Below are positions 22,671 to 34,500 of a DNA stretch of 64,000 nt, in pieces (within the stretch, counting starts at the first letter, position 1; each line of letters begins with the position of its first letter). A model generated the notes under the pieces. It was not told the origin of the DNA. It saw only the letters and a program-made list of their open reading frames with translations, and searched no databases. A program made the position numbers and the translations under genes. Source of the DNA: Paraphysoderma sedebokerense (taxonomy: Eukaryota; Blastocladiomycota; Physodermatomycetes; Physodermatales; Physodermataceae); the NCBI GenBank assembly GCA_025602915.1, contig JAHLJZ010000112.1:1-64000 (forward strand), in the 5' to 3' direction.

Positions 22671-24051
22671 ATGTTCACCGTTAATAACAGAAACCAAGGC
22701 TATGGCGAAAGAGGATACAGCGGCATGACTGGACAAGGCGAGCGAGGATACGGCGGTATGACCGGACAAGGGTACGGTTCATCTGGATACGGTTCGAGAA
22801 GTTACGGTTCGAGAGGGTATGGTGACAGTGGTTACGGCTCGAGAGGATATGGCGAAAGTGGTGACGGTTCAAGAGGATACGGCGAAAGAGGATACGGTGG
22901 AATGGCCGGCTATGGTGAAGGTGAAAGAGGCAGAACTATGGAAGGCGGTCGGTACGTAATGCTTTAATTACGCCAAACGAATCAGTAGAATTCTAAAGAA
23001 TATCCTTGCTTTTCATTCATGCTTACAGCCGAGACTACCAAATGTACGATTCCGGCCGTGAAGGCGTCCCAATGCGCAAATATGAAGTAAGAAATCGATC
23101 GAGGGACAGCTCCCCCGATTCGTCTCCTGAGCGGTATTTTGAATTATTTCCGTATATGAATGAATTGAAACCAATCAATAACGTTGACTTATGGTCTCAT
23201 GACTGCGTCTTCTTATCTATTCAGTGAAACCGGAAAGAAAAAGTCGAGCGGCTTGTTTGGCGGTCTCTTTGGCGGAAAGAAACATCGCGATGACTACGAT
23301 CGTGATCAAGATTACGGACGTGACGATCGCCGTGGTAGCTATGGAACAGGAGACAGATATCATGACTCTAGCTACGGTACTGGCAGAGGTTATACCAGCG
23401 GACGAGGTTATGATAGCGACAGATACGGTCGTTATGAAGATGACTCTGGTAGAGATTATGATGACTGGAAACATTTGTCACGGTTAGTTCATTTACTAAT
23501 TCTTTCTCGTTTTGCGTCTTGAAAATAGTAATAAGAATATGATCTAGCGAGGAACGAGAGAGACGCGCCAGAATCCACCGTGATGTCGGCTATACAGAAC
23601 GTTACAGAGATTATGTCGAAGAAGATCGCCGCCCAGGAAAAATGCACGGCACCTGGGATAAAATGATGGGAGGAATGCAAGTAAGTGACGAAATGTCTTT
23701 ACTCCTTTAATTTATCCCTGCTCACGCCATTTTACTGTTTTGTTGTAGAGCGGAACCGGGAAACTCTTTGGAAGCCCAGACATGGCTTACAAAGGCGAAC
23801 TGCGCAAAGGAGCTGGACAAGCCGAACTTGATTTAGCCAAAGAAACCCCAAGATATGGATCCGGCAGACATGGCGAAAGCTATGACAGTGGATACGGACG
23901 ATCTGACAACACTCAATACCGTGGCGACTATGCTGGTGACAGGACCAACTTTGGCCGCAGCTCCTATGGCGGAAGAGACATGGGTTACGGCTCTGGTTAT
24001 GGTTCTGGCTACGGTAGTGGCCGTGGAACCGGCTACAGCTCAAGATATTAG
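22671..24051 (+). CDS. Gly/Tyr-rich low-complexity protein with CsbD-like segment
   Basis: Starts at the ATG at 22671 (MFTVNNRNQGYGERGYSG). Five exons: 22671-about 22951, about 23029-23133, about 23225-23483, about 23549-23680 and about 23749-24051. The N-terminal 90 residues are imperfect GYG(S/E)RGYG repeats. The middle carries a charged region, the motif GLFGGLFGGKK and a DRDYG-type Arg/Asp/Tyr-rich stretch. Near the C-terminus, the segment around WDKMMGGMQSGTGKLFG and GELRKGAGQAELDLAKE resembles the CsbD stress-response fold, in which KG..K..AGKL.G repeats occur. A second Gly/Tyr tail ends GTGYSSRY. The composition is typical of phase-separating or prion-like proteins. A stress role is inferred from the CsbD similarity. 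AATAAA lies at 24182-24187. Confidence 0.7.
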
Positions 24052-24483
24052 GTTGATTGTATGAAATTTATACAGTGATACATCAGCTCTATCTGTAGTA
24101 AAATCGCATTTCAATGTAAAATAACATAGTTGTATAGCAATAAGCATGGTTCTTCGCTCTCTGCAATTGTGCGAATTGAAGAATAAAACCGCAAATTTAA
24201 AAACTGAGATGAGACAGAGTAGTCTGCGGCGGTGACTTCGTTAAATGGCTTACGCAAGCACTAAGACATACAGCTCAAGTACGCCTGAATGCCATGTTGG
24301 AGGAACGGAAAAATAGATTGCTGACAGGACTGATTCCGCGAAATGACCTACCATGCGGGCGACTTGGTAGCCAATCTATCCCGATTGTTGTTCGCTCCGG
24401 TCCTGATGTAACCCTCTCCGCTATATTACCCCTCCAATTCCTCTCCCTCATTACGCATCTCATTTCGAAACCATAAATCAGAC
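24052..24483. other. Intergenic, Gly/Tyr-rich gene to aldo-keto reductase
   Basis: Holds the 3' UTR with AATAAA at 24182-24187 and then the aldo-keto reductase promoter. Nothing else was recognised. Confidence 0.4.
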
Positions 24484-25882
24484 ATGACTGGAGCAGCAAA
24501 ACTTTACACTGGCGCCCAAATGCCATTACTTGGCCTCGGAACATGTAAGTTGGTCAAATATTGAGAGGGGCACGCCATATCCTCAACTGATCGGTAATCC
24601 TTTTTCCATCGTATAGGGCAATCAAAACCTGAAGAAGTGAAGGGAGCTGTCAAAGCTGCCTTGGAAGCTGGTTATAAGGTATAGAGGTAGATCAAAGCTA
24701 ATGCATAAAGTCGGTGACTGACTTCGTGGCCCGTCCAGCATTTCGATTTTGCCTTGGTTTATTGTAACGAAAAGGAAATCGGAGAAGTTCTCGCTGAATG
24801 GTTCAAGGATCCAAACCATAAAAGAGAAGAGTACTTTTTCACCAGGTTTGCTTTAGACCTCGATCCTTGTTTAAATTGATGATACAGGCGCTGAAATGTG
24901 TTAACGGTTGTCAACCAGCAAATTGTGGAATACTCATCATCGACCTGAACAAGTATCTCAAGCGATCGATCGTAGTTTGAAGGATTTGCAACTGAAATAT
25001 TTGGATTTATATCTCGGTAAATTTTATAATTTGGACAAGATTCTCTCTCGTTGGCTTTTCTTTGTTGTTGACAGAGTATTAATTTCACAGTCCACTGGCC
25101 TCTTGCCTTTCAACCTGGTGGTGACTTATTTCCGGCTGGTAAGGATGGACACGTCCACTTGGACGAACAAAAGCCTGACTTGAAACAAACTTGGAAAGAA
25201 ATGGAGGTATGTTTCTTCCTTGCACATGAATGCTACACTTGAATAGAGTCGGCTAACGATTTTGTTGCGGCTCAGGAAATCTATGACAGCGGAAAGGCCA
25301 AAGCTATTGGCGTTTCTAATTGGTCTTTAACTCTGTTGAAAGAAATGCTTGGATTCGCAAGAGTTAAACCTGCAGTCCTTCAAGTAAGTAACTTTTAGGA
25401 CTGCGTATATTGAAGTCACTTTCATTGACACCAGGCTTTATTTAGATTGAATTGCACCCTTACTTGCCTCAACGCGAAACTGTCAAATTCTGTAGAGACA
25501 ATAACATTGTTGTAACAGCTTATGCACCATTAGGTGAGACACACATTTTGCTTCTTGCGCAACCTACAATCCAGACTAATATTTCAAAATCCAAGGTGCC
25601 GGTCAAGAACCGCGATTGATGGATGATCCTGTGGTGAAGGAGGTCGCAGAGAAGTACAAGAAGACTCCAGCTCAAGTATTGATATCATACCACGTTCAGA
25701 ATAATGTGGTCACCATCCCAAAGTCTGTTCACGCTGAGAGAATCCGTTCCAATTTACAAACCTATGTCATGGATCAAAGCGATTGGGAGAAATTAGATAG
25801 TCTCAAGAAGGGAAAGAAGACTGTAAGATACTACAGCCCTTTGAAGTTTTTTGGGTACAAGATCTTTGACGACGAAGAGTAA
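24484..25882 (+). CDS. Aldo-keto reductase
   Basis: NAD(P)H-dependent cytosolic oxidoreductase of the AKR superfamily. About seven exons. The spliced protein (about 305 residues) begins [20 protein letters not shown], the usual start of the barrel. The catalytic tetrad is visible: Asp and Tyr in [11 protein letters not shown], Lys in [12 protein letters not shown] and His in YLVHWPL. The cofactor-binding parts follow: [27 protein letters not shown] and the C-terminal [15 protein letters not shown], which contains the K-S-x-x-x-x-R-I pattern that favours NADPH. The closest general type is the AKR1/AKR2-like aldehyde or xylose reductase group. The substrate cannot be told from the sequence. The C-terminal tail is family-length and ends KIFDDEE. 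Confidence 0.93.
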
Positions 25883-26044
25883 TTTAGATATGTAGTTGTA
25901 TACAAATATGCGTCATGTAGTATGTTTAGTTGATATGCAGAAAGAGGAGCGTCCGATCTGTGGCGCAGGGCGTGTCATCGGTCGATGGCTGCTGACCTAA
26001 TTCATAAATTTAGAGCATAGAGCACATTCCATCTCCATCATTAC

Positions 26045-27980
26045 ATGATTGTATCTTCCACATCCACACTCTCAACGTTCCTTCTGCTGTCTCGTACTCG
26101 CAACTGCATCCCCCGATTTTGTATTGCAGCGCTGATGGACTCCAAACTGCTTTCAACCAAGCGATCAGCATCGCCAGACGGCATACCCGCTGAAGCTCCG
26201 CTCTCAAAAAAACTCAAGACTAGCTCTCCAGTTCTGCCTTTATCCTCAGTTCACGCAACAGGGAGAAGTCTTGTATGGTTCAAAAAGGATCTACGTATAC
26301 AGGATAATCCTGCGTTGTATAGGGCCAGCGTAAATGCCAACGAACTCTACAAAGACTCACCTCAAGCTGGAGTGATTGCCCTCTACGTAATTTCGCCATC
26401 CCAGTGGAAAGCACATAACGTGGCCCCTATACAAGTCGATTTCATCCTTCGAAACCTTCAAACTCTCAGAGACTCATTAGATAAGCTAAATATACCCCTT
26501 GTCATCAAAAATGTTGACAAGCGAAAAGATATTCCTCAAGCCGTCGCAACTTTGTGTAAAGAATTACATGTCACCAGTGTATATTTCAACCGAGAGTACG
26601 AATTAAATGAATTCCGACGAGATACATTAACAGCAGATATACTGGAGCATAACGACATCAAAGTCACCGCCTGTCATGATCAATGCATCATTCCACCAGG
26701 AACGCTCAAAACCAAGGAAGGGAAAACCTACACCGTTTACAGTCCATTTAAGAATTCATGGTTTAGAGAAGTCAAACAATCGAGTTACCTTTCGATTTCG
26801 CCTTCGCCGATACCGAATTCCTCGTTATTCAGGGATCAACATAAATATCTTTACGATCAAACGATCCCTAAAGGCATTCCGAATTTCATTCCACCTCAAA
26901 ACGTCGAAACACATGCAGACGCTGCTTTTCCTGCCGGCGAAGCAGCAGCCCACGCTCGATTAGCTGATTTTATTGAATCGAGAATGCGGAAGTATCACAA
27001 CGACAGAGATTTTCCGATTAAAACGGGTACTTCCTCTCTATCGCCATACTTGGCACTCGGTATAATATCGGCTCGACAATGTGTTGCGAAAGCCAAAGAT
27101 AAACATGGAGTTAGACTTGAAGCAGTTAGCAGCAAGGAGAGCGCTTCCGCTGGAATAATTACGTGGATTCAAGAGTTGATTTGGCGAGACTTTTACAGAG
27201 ATATAATGGCAGCATTTCCACGAATATGTATGTACAAGCCGTTTAAATTGAACACGGATTCCGTTCAATGGCAAGATGATGAAGAAGGGTTCAAGAGATG
27301 GTGCGAGGGTAGAACTGGTTACCCGATTGTCGATGCAGGTAAGTCGCTCATTGAAATTCAAGCCGGGCGTTGAAATGGGAATTGAACATTGACGACCTTT
27401 TGCAGCAATGCGACAACTCAATGCCACAGGTTGGATGCATAATCGACTCCGCATGATCACTGCCAGCTTTCTGTCAAAGCATCTGCTCGTTGATTGGCGA
27501 AAAGGAGAGAAATATTTCTCTCAACATTTAATTGATGGAGATTTGGCTTCTAATAACGGTGGATGGCAATGGGTATATCGAGCATTTAGGAAGTTGCGAA
27601 AGAATTCAAATGTTAACCATCCGTCGTTCGCTTTAGGCCGCATCCACCGGTACGGATGCACAACCTTACTTTAGAGTTTTCAACCCTCTTCTTCAGTCAC
27701 AAAAGTTTGATGCCAGTGGGGAATTTATTAAGAAATGGGTCCCCGAATTGAAATCTATGAACTCAAAGCAAATTCATCATCCATACGGGATACTACAACG
27801 AAGTGCGTTTGAGAAATTGGGGTAGGTTATTAATGCTAATCAAAAGGTTAATAGTTTCGCTAATGTCTGGTGTTTTCTTTCTTGCCAATTAAAAGCTATC
27901 CAAAACCTGTTGTTGAACACTCCTTCGCGAGAACCCGCGCAATCGAGGCATTTAAGGCAGTTTCCAAAAAAAGCGAGTAA
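26045..27980 (+). CDS. PHR1: Class I CPD DNA photolyase
   Basis: Flavoenzyme that repairs UV-induced cyclobutane pyrimidine dimers with blue light. Four exons: 26045-about 27339, about 27406-27573, about 27636-27822 and about 27896-27980. The N-terminal photolyase domain starts [17 protein letters not shown]. The FAD-binding half includes [37 protein letters not shown], the [27 protein letters not shown] block and [20 protein letters not shown], all hallmarks of class I CPD photolyases. The first ATG (26045) gives a Ser/Thr/Arg-rich leader, [20 protein letters not shown], that looks like a mitochondrial presequence. A second ATG at 26135 would start a form with a nuclear-type basic patch (PLSKKLKT). 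It is convergent with the next gene: the stop codons are 96 bases apart. Confidence 0.94.
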
Positions 27981-28076
27981 TATGACGATAACGCTTAATG
28001 ACACTATTTGCATCACAAAGCTTGAAAATATGTATCATAAATTCACTCAATAGAATCAAATTTTGATTTATATGAA

Positions 28077-29550
28077 TTACTCTTCGTTCATGCATTCTTT
28101 TATTGAAAAGTTTCGTTCTGTTTTCAAGTCACTTTTCGATGTCGACGGCAGTTGCTGCCAATTTTTCCACATAATATCAAACTGATAGGACAGTAATATC
28201 GGCAACATATCCCAAAAGGAAAACTCTGGCCATGATTTTGAAACAAAGTGTATATAACAGTTTTCAGAAGCCTATGAAAGATGTATTTGAGTACAGGAAA
28301 GCAATAATTCTAAAATAAAACGACAACGAATAACGCACCTGCCACAACATGAAATCGCTCAATCTAATCTCACCGCTTGTACGAACCAGTATATCCAGTG
28401 GCGGATTACAACCAGTAAACAGTAATTCATCGAAATACGATGTCGATACTTCACTAAATCATAAAAATGTTCAATGGTCAGTCGTAAACCATAACTACGT
28501 AGCTACATCTAAATACATACCTTGCAGAAATAATATCGTTCTCTATATGTTTGACCAAAGTTTTCGCTGCTTGAGTAATTTCGTGTCGGGAAGTGTACGG
28601 CATACTATTTAGCACAACCAAGGCAAGTCAGTCCAGATAATCGAATAATTCATGTTGCCTCTTGAGTATTTGAACTTTGTTGAACTTTTATAGAGATTAT
28701 AATACTGACCATATATTCAGTATTGGACTGTCGATTCAGATGTATGAATGGAAAGCAAATTGAAAAGATACGAGACCCAAAGTCAATGACAAGGGCTTCG
28801 ATGGTTAAGAGATCGAACATTCATACCCATTATTATTCTTTGTTGTTTCCATAGCCTCAGAAACCGATTTTAACACATCCGCAGGCAAGAGGTCTAAATC
28901 GCCTAATATCCGTATCCGTATTCCGTATTCTTTGACAAGATCACTAGAAACGAGAATTAAAGATAAATCAAAAACCGGAATTTATAAAGTAATTTCCAGT
29001 TTGATAACAGAATTCTTTCTAATCGAGTTAATCGAATAAAAACTGAAACCCGAACCTTTTCTCTGATAACAATTTCAATTTTTCTCTAGCCAATTGAAAT
29101 AAATAATCTACTTCGTCTTTTGATCTCTTAAAATTTTCAATACTAAAAGCGTAAACCGTAACGGCTTTCACTCCCAACTTCATACACCATCGTAGAGTCT
29201 ACATTCCAGCGGTCATAAGCGGTCAATAAGGTTAGCTACTATAATGAAACGGAAGAGCGGAAATGTAATCGATAGATAAACCTTTTCCAAACTTTCAAAT
29301 CCTTTTAGATGTCCTAATTTCGAATCTTTCTGCAGCCTTCGAGCGAACCTACGGATAATAATCAAATAGTTGATGAGGTTACAATTATATACGTAATAAT
29401 ATGTGATAATAGGTATATTTACCTTCGATTTCCGTCCATGATAAAAGCTAAGTGTTGCGGGACCGGGCCGCACCTTAACACTCGAACGAAAAGATTCTCA
29501 ATAAAATTTAGTATCGTACAAATAAATAAGGTGATCGATGGTAAGTTCAT
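28077..29550 (-). CDS. RER2: Cis-prenyltransferase (dehydrodolichyl diphosphate synthase)
   Basis: ER enzyme that extends farnesyl diphosphate with isopentenyl diphosphates to make the dolichol precursor (RER2/SRT1 in yeast, DHDDS in animals). Eight exons: 29550-29423, 29348-29282, 29199-29056, 28943-28827, 28727-28710, 28604-28521, 28453-28339 and 28271-28077. The protein begins [20 protein letters not shown] and then shows the five family regions: [14 protein letters not shown] (catalytic Asp), [43 protein letters not shown] and [19 protein letters not shown], then [17 protein letters not shown]. The fifth exon is only 18 nt but restores the conserved LN-C strand. The C-terminus lacks the RxG motif that single-subunit bacterial-type enzymes carry, so a NUS1/NgBR partner is expected. 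Confidence 0.93.
28710..28727 (-). other. 18-nt microexon in the cis-prenyltransferase gene
   Basis: Flanked on the minus strand by ACAG before and GTCAGT after. It splits the interval 28605-28826 into introns of 99 and 105 bases, the usual size here. Including it adds six residues and produces [15 protein letters not shown], which fits the family's LNVCFAYTSRHEI strand. Skipping it keeps the frame but deletes that strand. Confidence 0.75.
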
Positions 29551-29902
29551 TATTGCGCTGAAATACTGTAGTATTAGTATAGTTTAATGAAAAGTGCTCC
29601 GCCGATCGCATTATATTAGTGTGTAAACAAAGATATTCATAACTTCACGTGCAATACTCCCTCACAACACTGTGGAGAAATCAAGTGGTAAAGCTTCAAC
29701 ATTGTGCAACAATGTATTTGGAGAGATTATAGCCGTAATATAATACATAAACATCCCCAACAAGCAAAAGTTAATCATTATCTGTAATTATCCACTCCTA
29801 TGTCCTGAATCGCGCCAGCCAAAACCCCCTATTACATCATATTCATTCGCACAATTAACCTCCGTCCATTCATGTGGACATACTAGAGCATTTATAGAGC
29901 AT
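29551..29902. other. Intergenic, POM33 to cis-prenyltransferase
   Basis: About 350 bases separating two minus-strand genes. AT-rich; it should hold the POM33 3' UTR and the prenyltransferase promoter. No other element was recognised. Confidence 0.4.
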
Positions 29903-31049
29903 TTATCGAGCTCTATCTGGTTGAGGCTGTGCATTACCAACTTCTCCGAACTTGCACAAAAGATCCCTTAAAAATACCCAAGCCTTCCACACATGAACTA
30001 ATGCGCCTTGTTGATTTTCGAGAGGAGCTAACGAAGTATCGATTTGGAGTCGAATTCTGGCAAAGGCGTTTTTGTAGGTTGTCGAGAGATGATAGCGCAT
30101 GCGAAGGAATTGAGCGAAAGCGATAGGAGCGAGAGGAGACTGAGATCGGGTAAAACAGTGAAGAATCAATTGTGGCATGACGCTGAGGATCTCCCAATAA
30201 GCCTAAATAATGATGTGTTAGACGCTATAAAAGACGGCTATATTGACGAGAAGTGTCTGATACATACCACATACACCAAAGCTTTCGGTTGATATGTACC
30301 AACAAATGTTCTAATACCGGCAAGAATACCCGGAATAGATGCAGGTTGAGGGGCGGTTGCTGGATAGACTGTTGGAATGACAACATCCTTGATATAAGAC
30401 AGGATGTGGAATACAGAGAAGGCCAAGTACGTAAACAGAATAGCTGATTGACAGAATCCGCAGGTGGCAGGTTTCAGTTTTGTGTACGGAATTGAGTCAA
30501 TAAAGGGACAAAGTCCGAATGATGCATATAATATATTTAATGTACATACCTGAGATTGGTGTGCTATTTAGGTAAAAGTAGATAGCTACAATCAAATATT
30601 GCAGATTAGCGTCGGTTGCCATTCGTTGTAGGATGATTCGAGAGAACGATGGCCGTTGCTGTAAACGATAATACCCATCAGAATCATCGTCAAACCAATG
30701 AATTTATCACATTCAAATAATAGTGGATTCGTAACATAAAACATAATCAAGTAAAGAACGAATGGTCAGACATAGATTCCAATGGATAACGCCGTCAATC
30801 AATCGCAACTCCGCTGCCTCCAAAGAAGTCATAGCCAATGCATACCCCGAAAGTTTTGTATACTACGATAAAGTAAGACACTAGAGCACCAAATAATGCT
30901 CCATAGTACGCTGAATATACTCCGAAAAGCAGATTCTGTATGGAATTAAACACGAGGAGGATGTGACCCAGAAACCATACGAATTGCAAAGAAAGGACGA
31001 AGACTTTTATCCTGTCGACAAGCGGAACCTGGGGTGCGGAGGTCGGCAT
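29903..31049 (-). CDS. POM33: POM33/TMEM33-family membrane protein
   Basis: ER and nuclear-envelope membrane protein; the yeast members Pom33/Per33 help in nuclear pore distribution, and TMEM33 shapes ER tubules in animals. Start chosen at 31049 (MPTSAPQVPLVDRIKVFVLS), because the sequence upstream has no better ATG and this N-terminus aligns with the family. Several exons give hydrophobic spans (LQFVWFLGHILLVFNSI, YGALFGALVSYFIVVYKTFG), then a conserved central part with FSVFHILSYIKDVVIPTVYP and finally IAFAQFLRMRYHLSTTYKNA with an amphipathic C-terminal tail ending NAQPQPDRAR. The exon edges around 30450-30800 were not resolved well. The FLRMRYH motif is characteristic of the family. Confidence 0.85.
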
Positions 31050-31530
31050 ATTTGTGATTTGCTTTTGAGTTGATAAATTAAGTAGAATCGTTAATAACAA
31101 TATGATGGGAAGAGGTCTATAGCCGAAGGAAGTGTCCGTAGTCTTGTGTTGGCAAATTCAAGTAAAACCAGCCAAACAGAAACAACACAACTTACAGTGG
31201 CGAAAGTAATATGTAAAAACTCGAAATGTGCAACTCTGTCTGTTAATGGTACTACTGACAGTCAGTTACAGTACGCATAGAAGATTCGAAGCAGAAATGC
31301 TGACGAGGTGCAAGTTTGGAACAAGTTTAATCAACGCTGTTAAGACCCAATCAGCCACAATGGCCAGATCAATCTTCATGGGATTCAATGAACAACACAA
31401 GCAGAAAATCTATGTACATAGAATTATTTAAACAAAAATATAAACAAGCAATGAATTTTATAGAATGTAATAGTGATAGCAATTAAACATATCTACTTCA
31501 AAATCTCAATAATCGCCCACATGATTTCAT
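31050..31530. other. Intergenic, KNL1 to POM33
   Basis: About 480 bases between two minus-strand genes. A plus-strand frame at 31228-31431 is open but shows no domain and lies in the likely POM33 promoter. I do not annotate it. Confidence 0.4.
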
Positions 31531-34500
31531 TTACAATGCACTCAAAACTCTACGTTTCGAATCTTCATTAATGCGTTCACAAATGGATCGGATCTTGGTC
31601 ACACGCAATTCCTGCTGATTCATAATTTTGCTCAAGGTTTTCAAGCTACAAAGCCAATTGAACTTAGTACTTCAGTTTCATCGAACGAAAGTTAATTGCA
31701 AACACATACCTCAAATCACCACACCATAATTTATAGTCGAACTTAACCTCGCCAATAGGATATGACAGCGGAATGTCAAACAAAAACCGTACACTGAATT
31801 TTTCTTTCTTGGTATTGCCAGTGTTGAAGAAGTGAACTGTGACTTGGAGTGCTGTACCGTTCAAAATATCAAACTCGGTGGTGAAGCATCGGGCGACACT
31901 TGTGAGTTCCTGAAGTAACACGGATATGCTATCCCACTGAGCAGCCAATTCATGAAGAGCCTAAAAGGAAATGACAGTATCAACACCCGATAATTGTGAT
32001 ACGTTACTGTGAGAATGAAAAAAAAGAGCACTTACTTCATTGACGGTGACTGCGCTCAAGACAGAGGAAAGATTTTGAACTAAACGACGAGCCTGTGAGA
32101 CGGACTTGAACTTTGAAGCGAATGCCTTAATTTGAATATTAGCAAACTAACAACAGGTAGTACAAGATAACGAAAACCGTGTACCTCTTCGACAACATCT
32201 ACTTCGTGTAGCTCCAAAGTACCATCACTACTGACAGACAATTTTACCTGCAGCATATCCTTGTAGGTCATGAGGATTGTACTATGTAATAGTTTCGCAA
32301 TTTTCCATCCATGAAGAGTGGACAACCATTCATAGCGTTCTGAACATGATAAATAGAGTTAGCACTTTATCCGAAATGGTTAGCCATTTCAGCCTCATAC
32401 CTTTCAACTGCACCAAATCCGAGGATGTCAAGAACTTAGATTCTTCGCAAATTTGTTGTGATTCTGAGATTTCTTTCTGTAATTGCTCCTTTTCTTGTTT
32501 GAGCAATGCAAGTTGTTCTTGCATCTTCTTCTTATCTTGTTCCAATTTATAGATACCAGTGACAGTGTCGTTGAATTTTGCGCTAATATATCACCAAACG
32601 TTAAAAGCAGGCTTGTCGCAATTCATTTATAGTATGACTTACGTTGTGTCAGAAATGTCACTTTGCAACGACTTCATCAAATTTTCTTCCTTTTGAATCA
32701 TTGCATTGTACCTAAAGAGCCATGCGATCAATAAAAGAAACTTAAAGACAAAATGCCGTCAACATACTCTTCACGCTCGCTTTTAACAGTCTTCTCCAGC
32801 TGATCTCGTATGGCCTGTAATTCAGGTAAAAGAGTAGCCACACGTTGACTGAAATCACCGACGCTTTTGTGGTCCTGCAGGAACAAGAAAACAAGTCAGG
32901 ACTACTCGGCTAAGATTGCAAAGCAAAAAAGCGCGAACCTTCTTTAGTTGCTCCAAATTAATGCGCAAGACACCGTTTAGCTGAGCAATCAGCTTATCCC
33001 TCCAATCGTACCAACCTTCTTTGGCTTTCAATTGGGCATATTGACGGGTCGTGACCAATTGACTCTGAATTAAAGAAGTTAAAACAAAGATACGACACGG
33101 CGGCATCAAAAAGCTATATTACCTTCATAAATTCTTGAACACCGGGTGTCTCGTGTAAGTATTGACCAATAAGGGGCGGATTGTTGGTATCGATTTCTTC
33201 CTCGAACTTTTGAAGAGTAGACTTTCCTTCGGAAATGTAGTCAGACAGTTCTCGGCAGGCCTGTATGTCGCACAACGCATTAGTATAAGCATCAGCGGTA
33301 GAGATACAAAAAAAACCGCACTCACAAAAATGAGCAATTCTAATTCTGGAACCAACACAGATGATGCTTTGACGTAGTCACCTGTACATGCAGGGTTTTC
33401 GTCTAATGATAATCAGAAAACCTGCAGTCAGAAACAAGGCGGAGAAACGAATTAATAATAGCGTACCTTCAGGTGCGTTAGGACGGGGTTTAGTAGATTC
33501 GGTGATTTCAGCAAACGCGATATCAGTCATTGTCAAGAATTCCTTTAAGCTGATCGGTTGAATCACTTTTGGCAGTGGTTCGGGTTCAGGGGCGGAAGGC
33601 TAAAGGCAGCAGACGGTCAGATTAACGAAAGATTAGCCACTTCAAACATGCGGCAAATATACCATGTCGTTGATGAATGAATCTTCCAGAATTGCAGATT
33701 CATTATTCATGATTAAGTCTGCGTCAAAATCAGTGTCAGTAGTCGGTTCTGATACCAAGCATTGGGCGAGGAAAGTCACCTTTTTCCTGTCCATCTTGAA
33801 CCGCAAAAGTGTACGTTCCATTATCAGCTGGTATGTATGAAAGACGGGATTAGGACAAAGTTCCTGACACTATTATAATACAACAGATCCAACGTACCCG
33901 AATGAGCTTCCTGAGTTTCCAACAATAAATTCGTTACCTTCGGATGGGGCGATTTGAGAGCCAACAAAGTATTTCTTAAGCGGGCAGTATCATCATTAGA
34001 GCTTGAAAGCATAGTAAATGACGTAGGTGCAATCGTATGACGACGATTCTTTTGTTTCTCTGTTTGCTTTGCAGGTTGATATCTGGATGGAGTAATAGAT
34101 TTGGCAGGTTTGGAAGAATTATGGGCAGAAACCAATCTATATCGACCAGTTGGAGTGGCAGGAACCGAAACTGCTCCAGATTTGATTGTTGGCATTGTCA
34201 TTTTGCTATGAGATCCATTCACCTTGTCTGAGGAGGTAGGAGCTGCTTGAGGCGTAGACGTAGCAGAGGCAGCGCGACTTTCTCGTTTTTGAGCGGATTG
34301 AGCCAAATATTGAGACACTCTAAAACTCAGAGGAGACGGCGTTATTTTTGGTGTGTTATTTAAGGAACGAGTAGCTGAATCCGAAAGATTGTTTAGATCT
34401 GTATTTTGGAAGGTTGGATTCGGAGTTGCAGCAACCGACATTGGTCGAGAACGAATATTCATTGTCGGTGTAGAGTTATTCATTGTAGCCAAAGCTCTGG

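Noticed and set aside
28605-28709. Reading [14 protein letters not shown] as a continuous exon start in the cis-prenyltransferase
   Set aside because: An in-frame stop lies just upstream and there is no AG acceptor between it and this segment. The 18-nt microexon gives a better fit to the family strand.
31228-31431. Plus-strand frame between KNL1 and POM33
   Set aside because: Short, lacks a known domain and lies in the POM33 promoter region.
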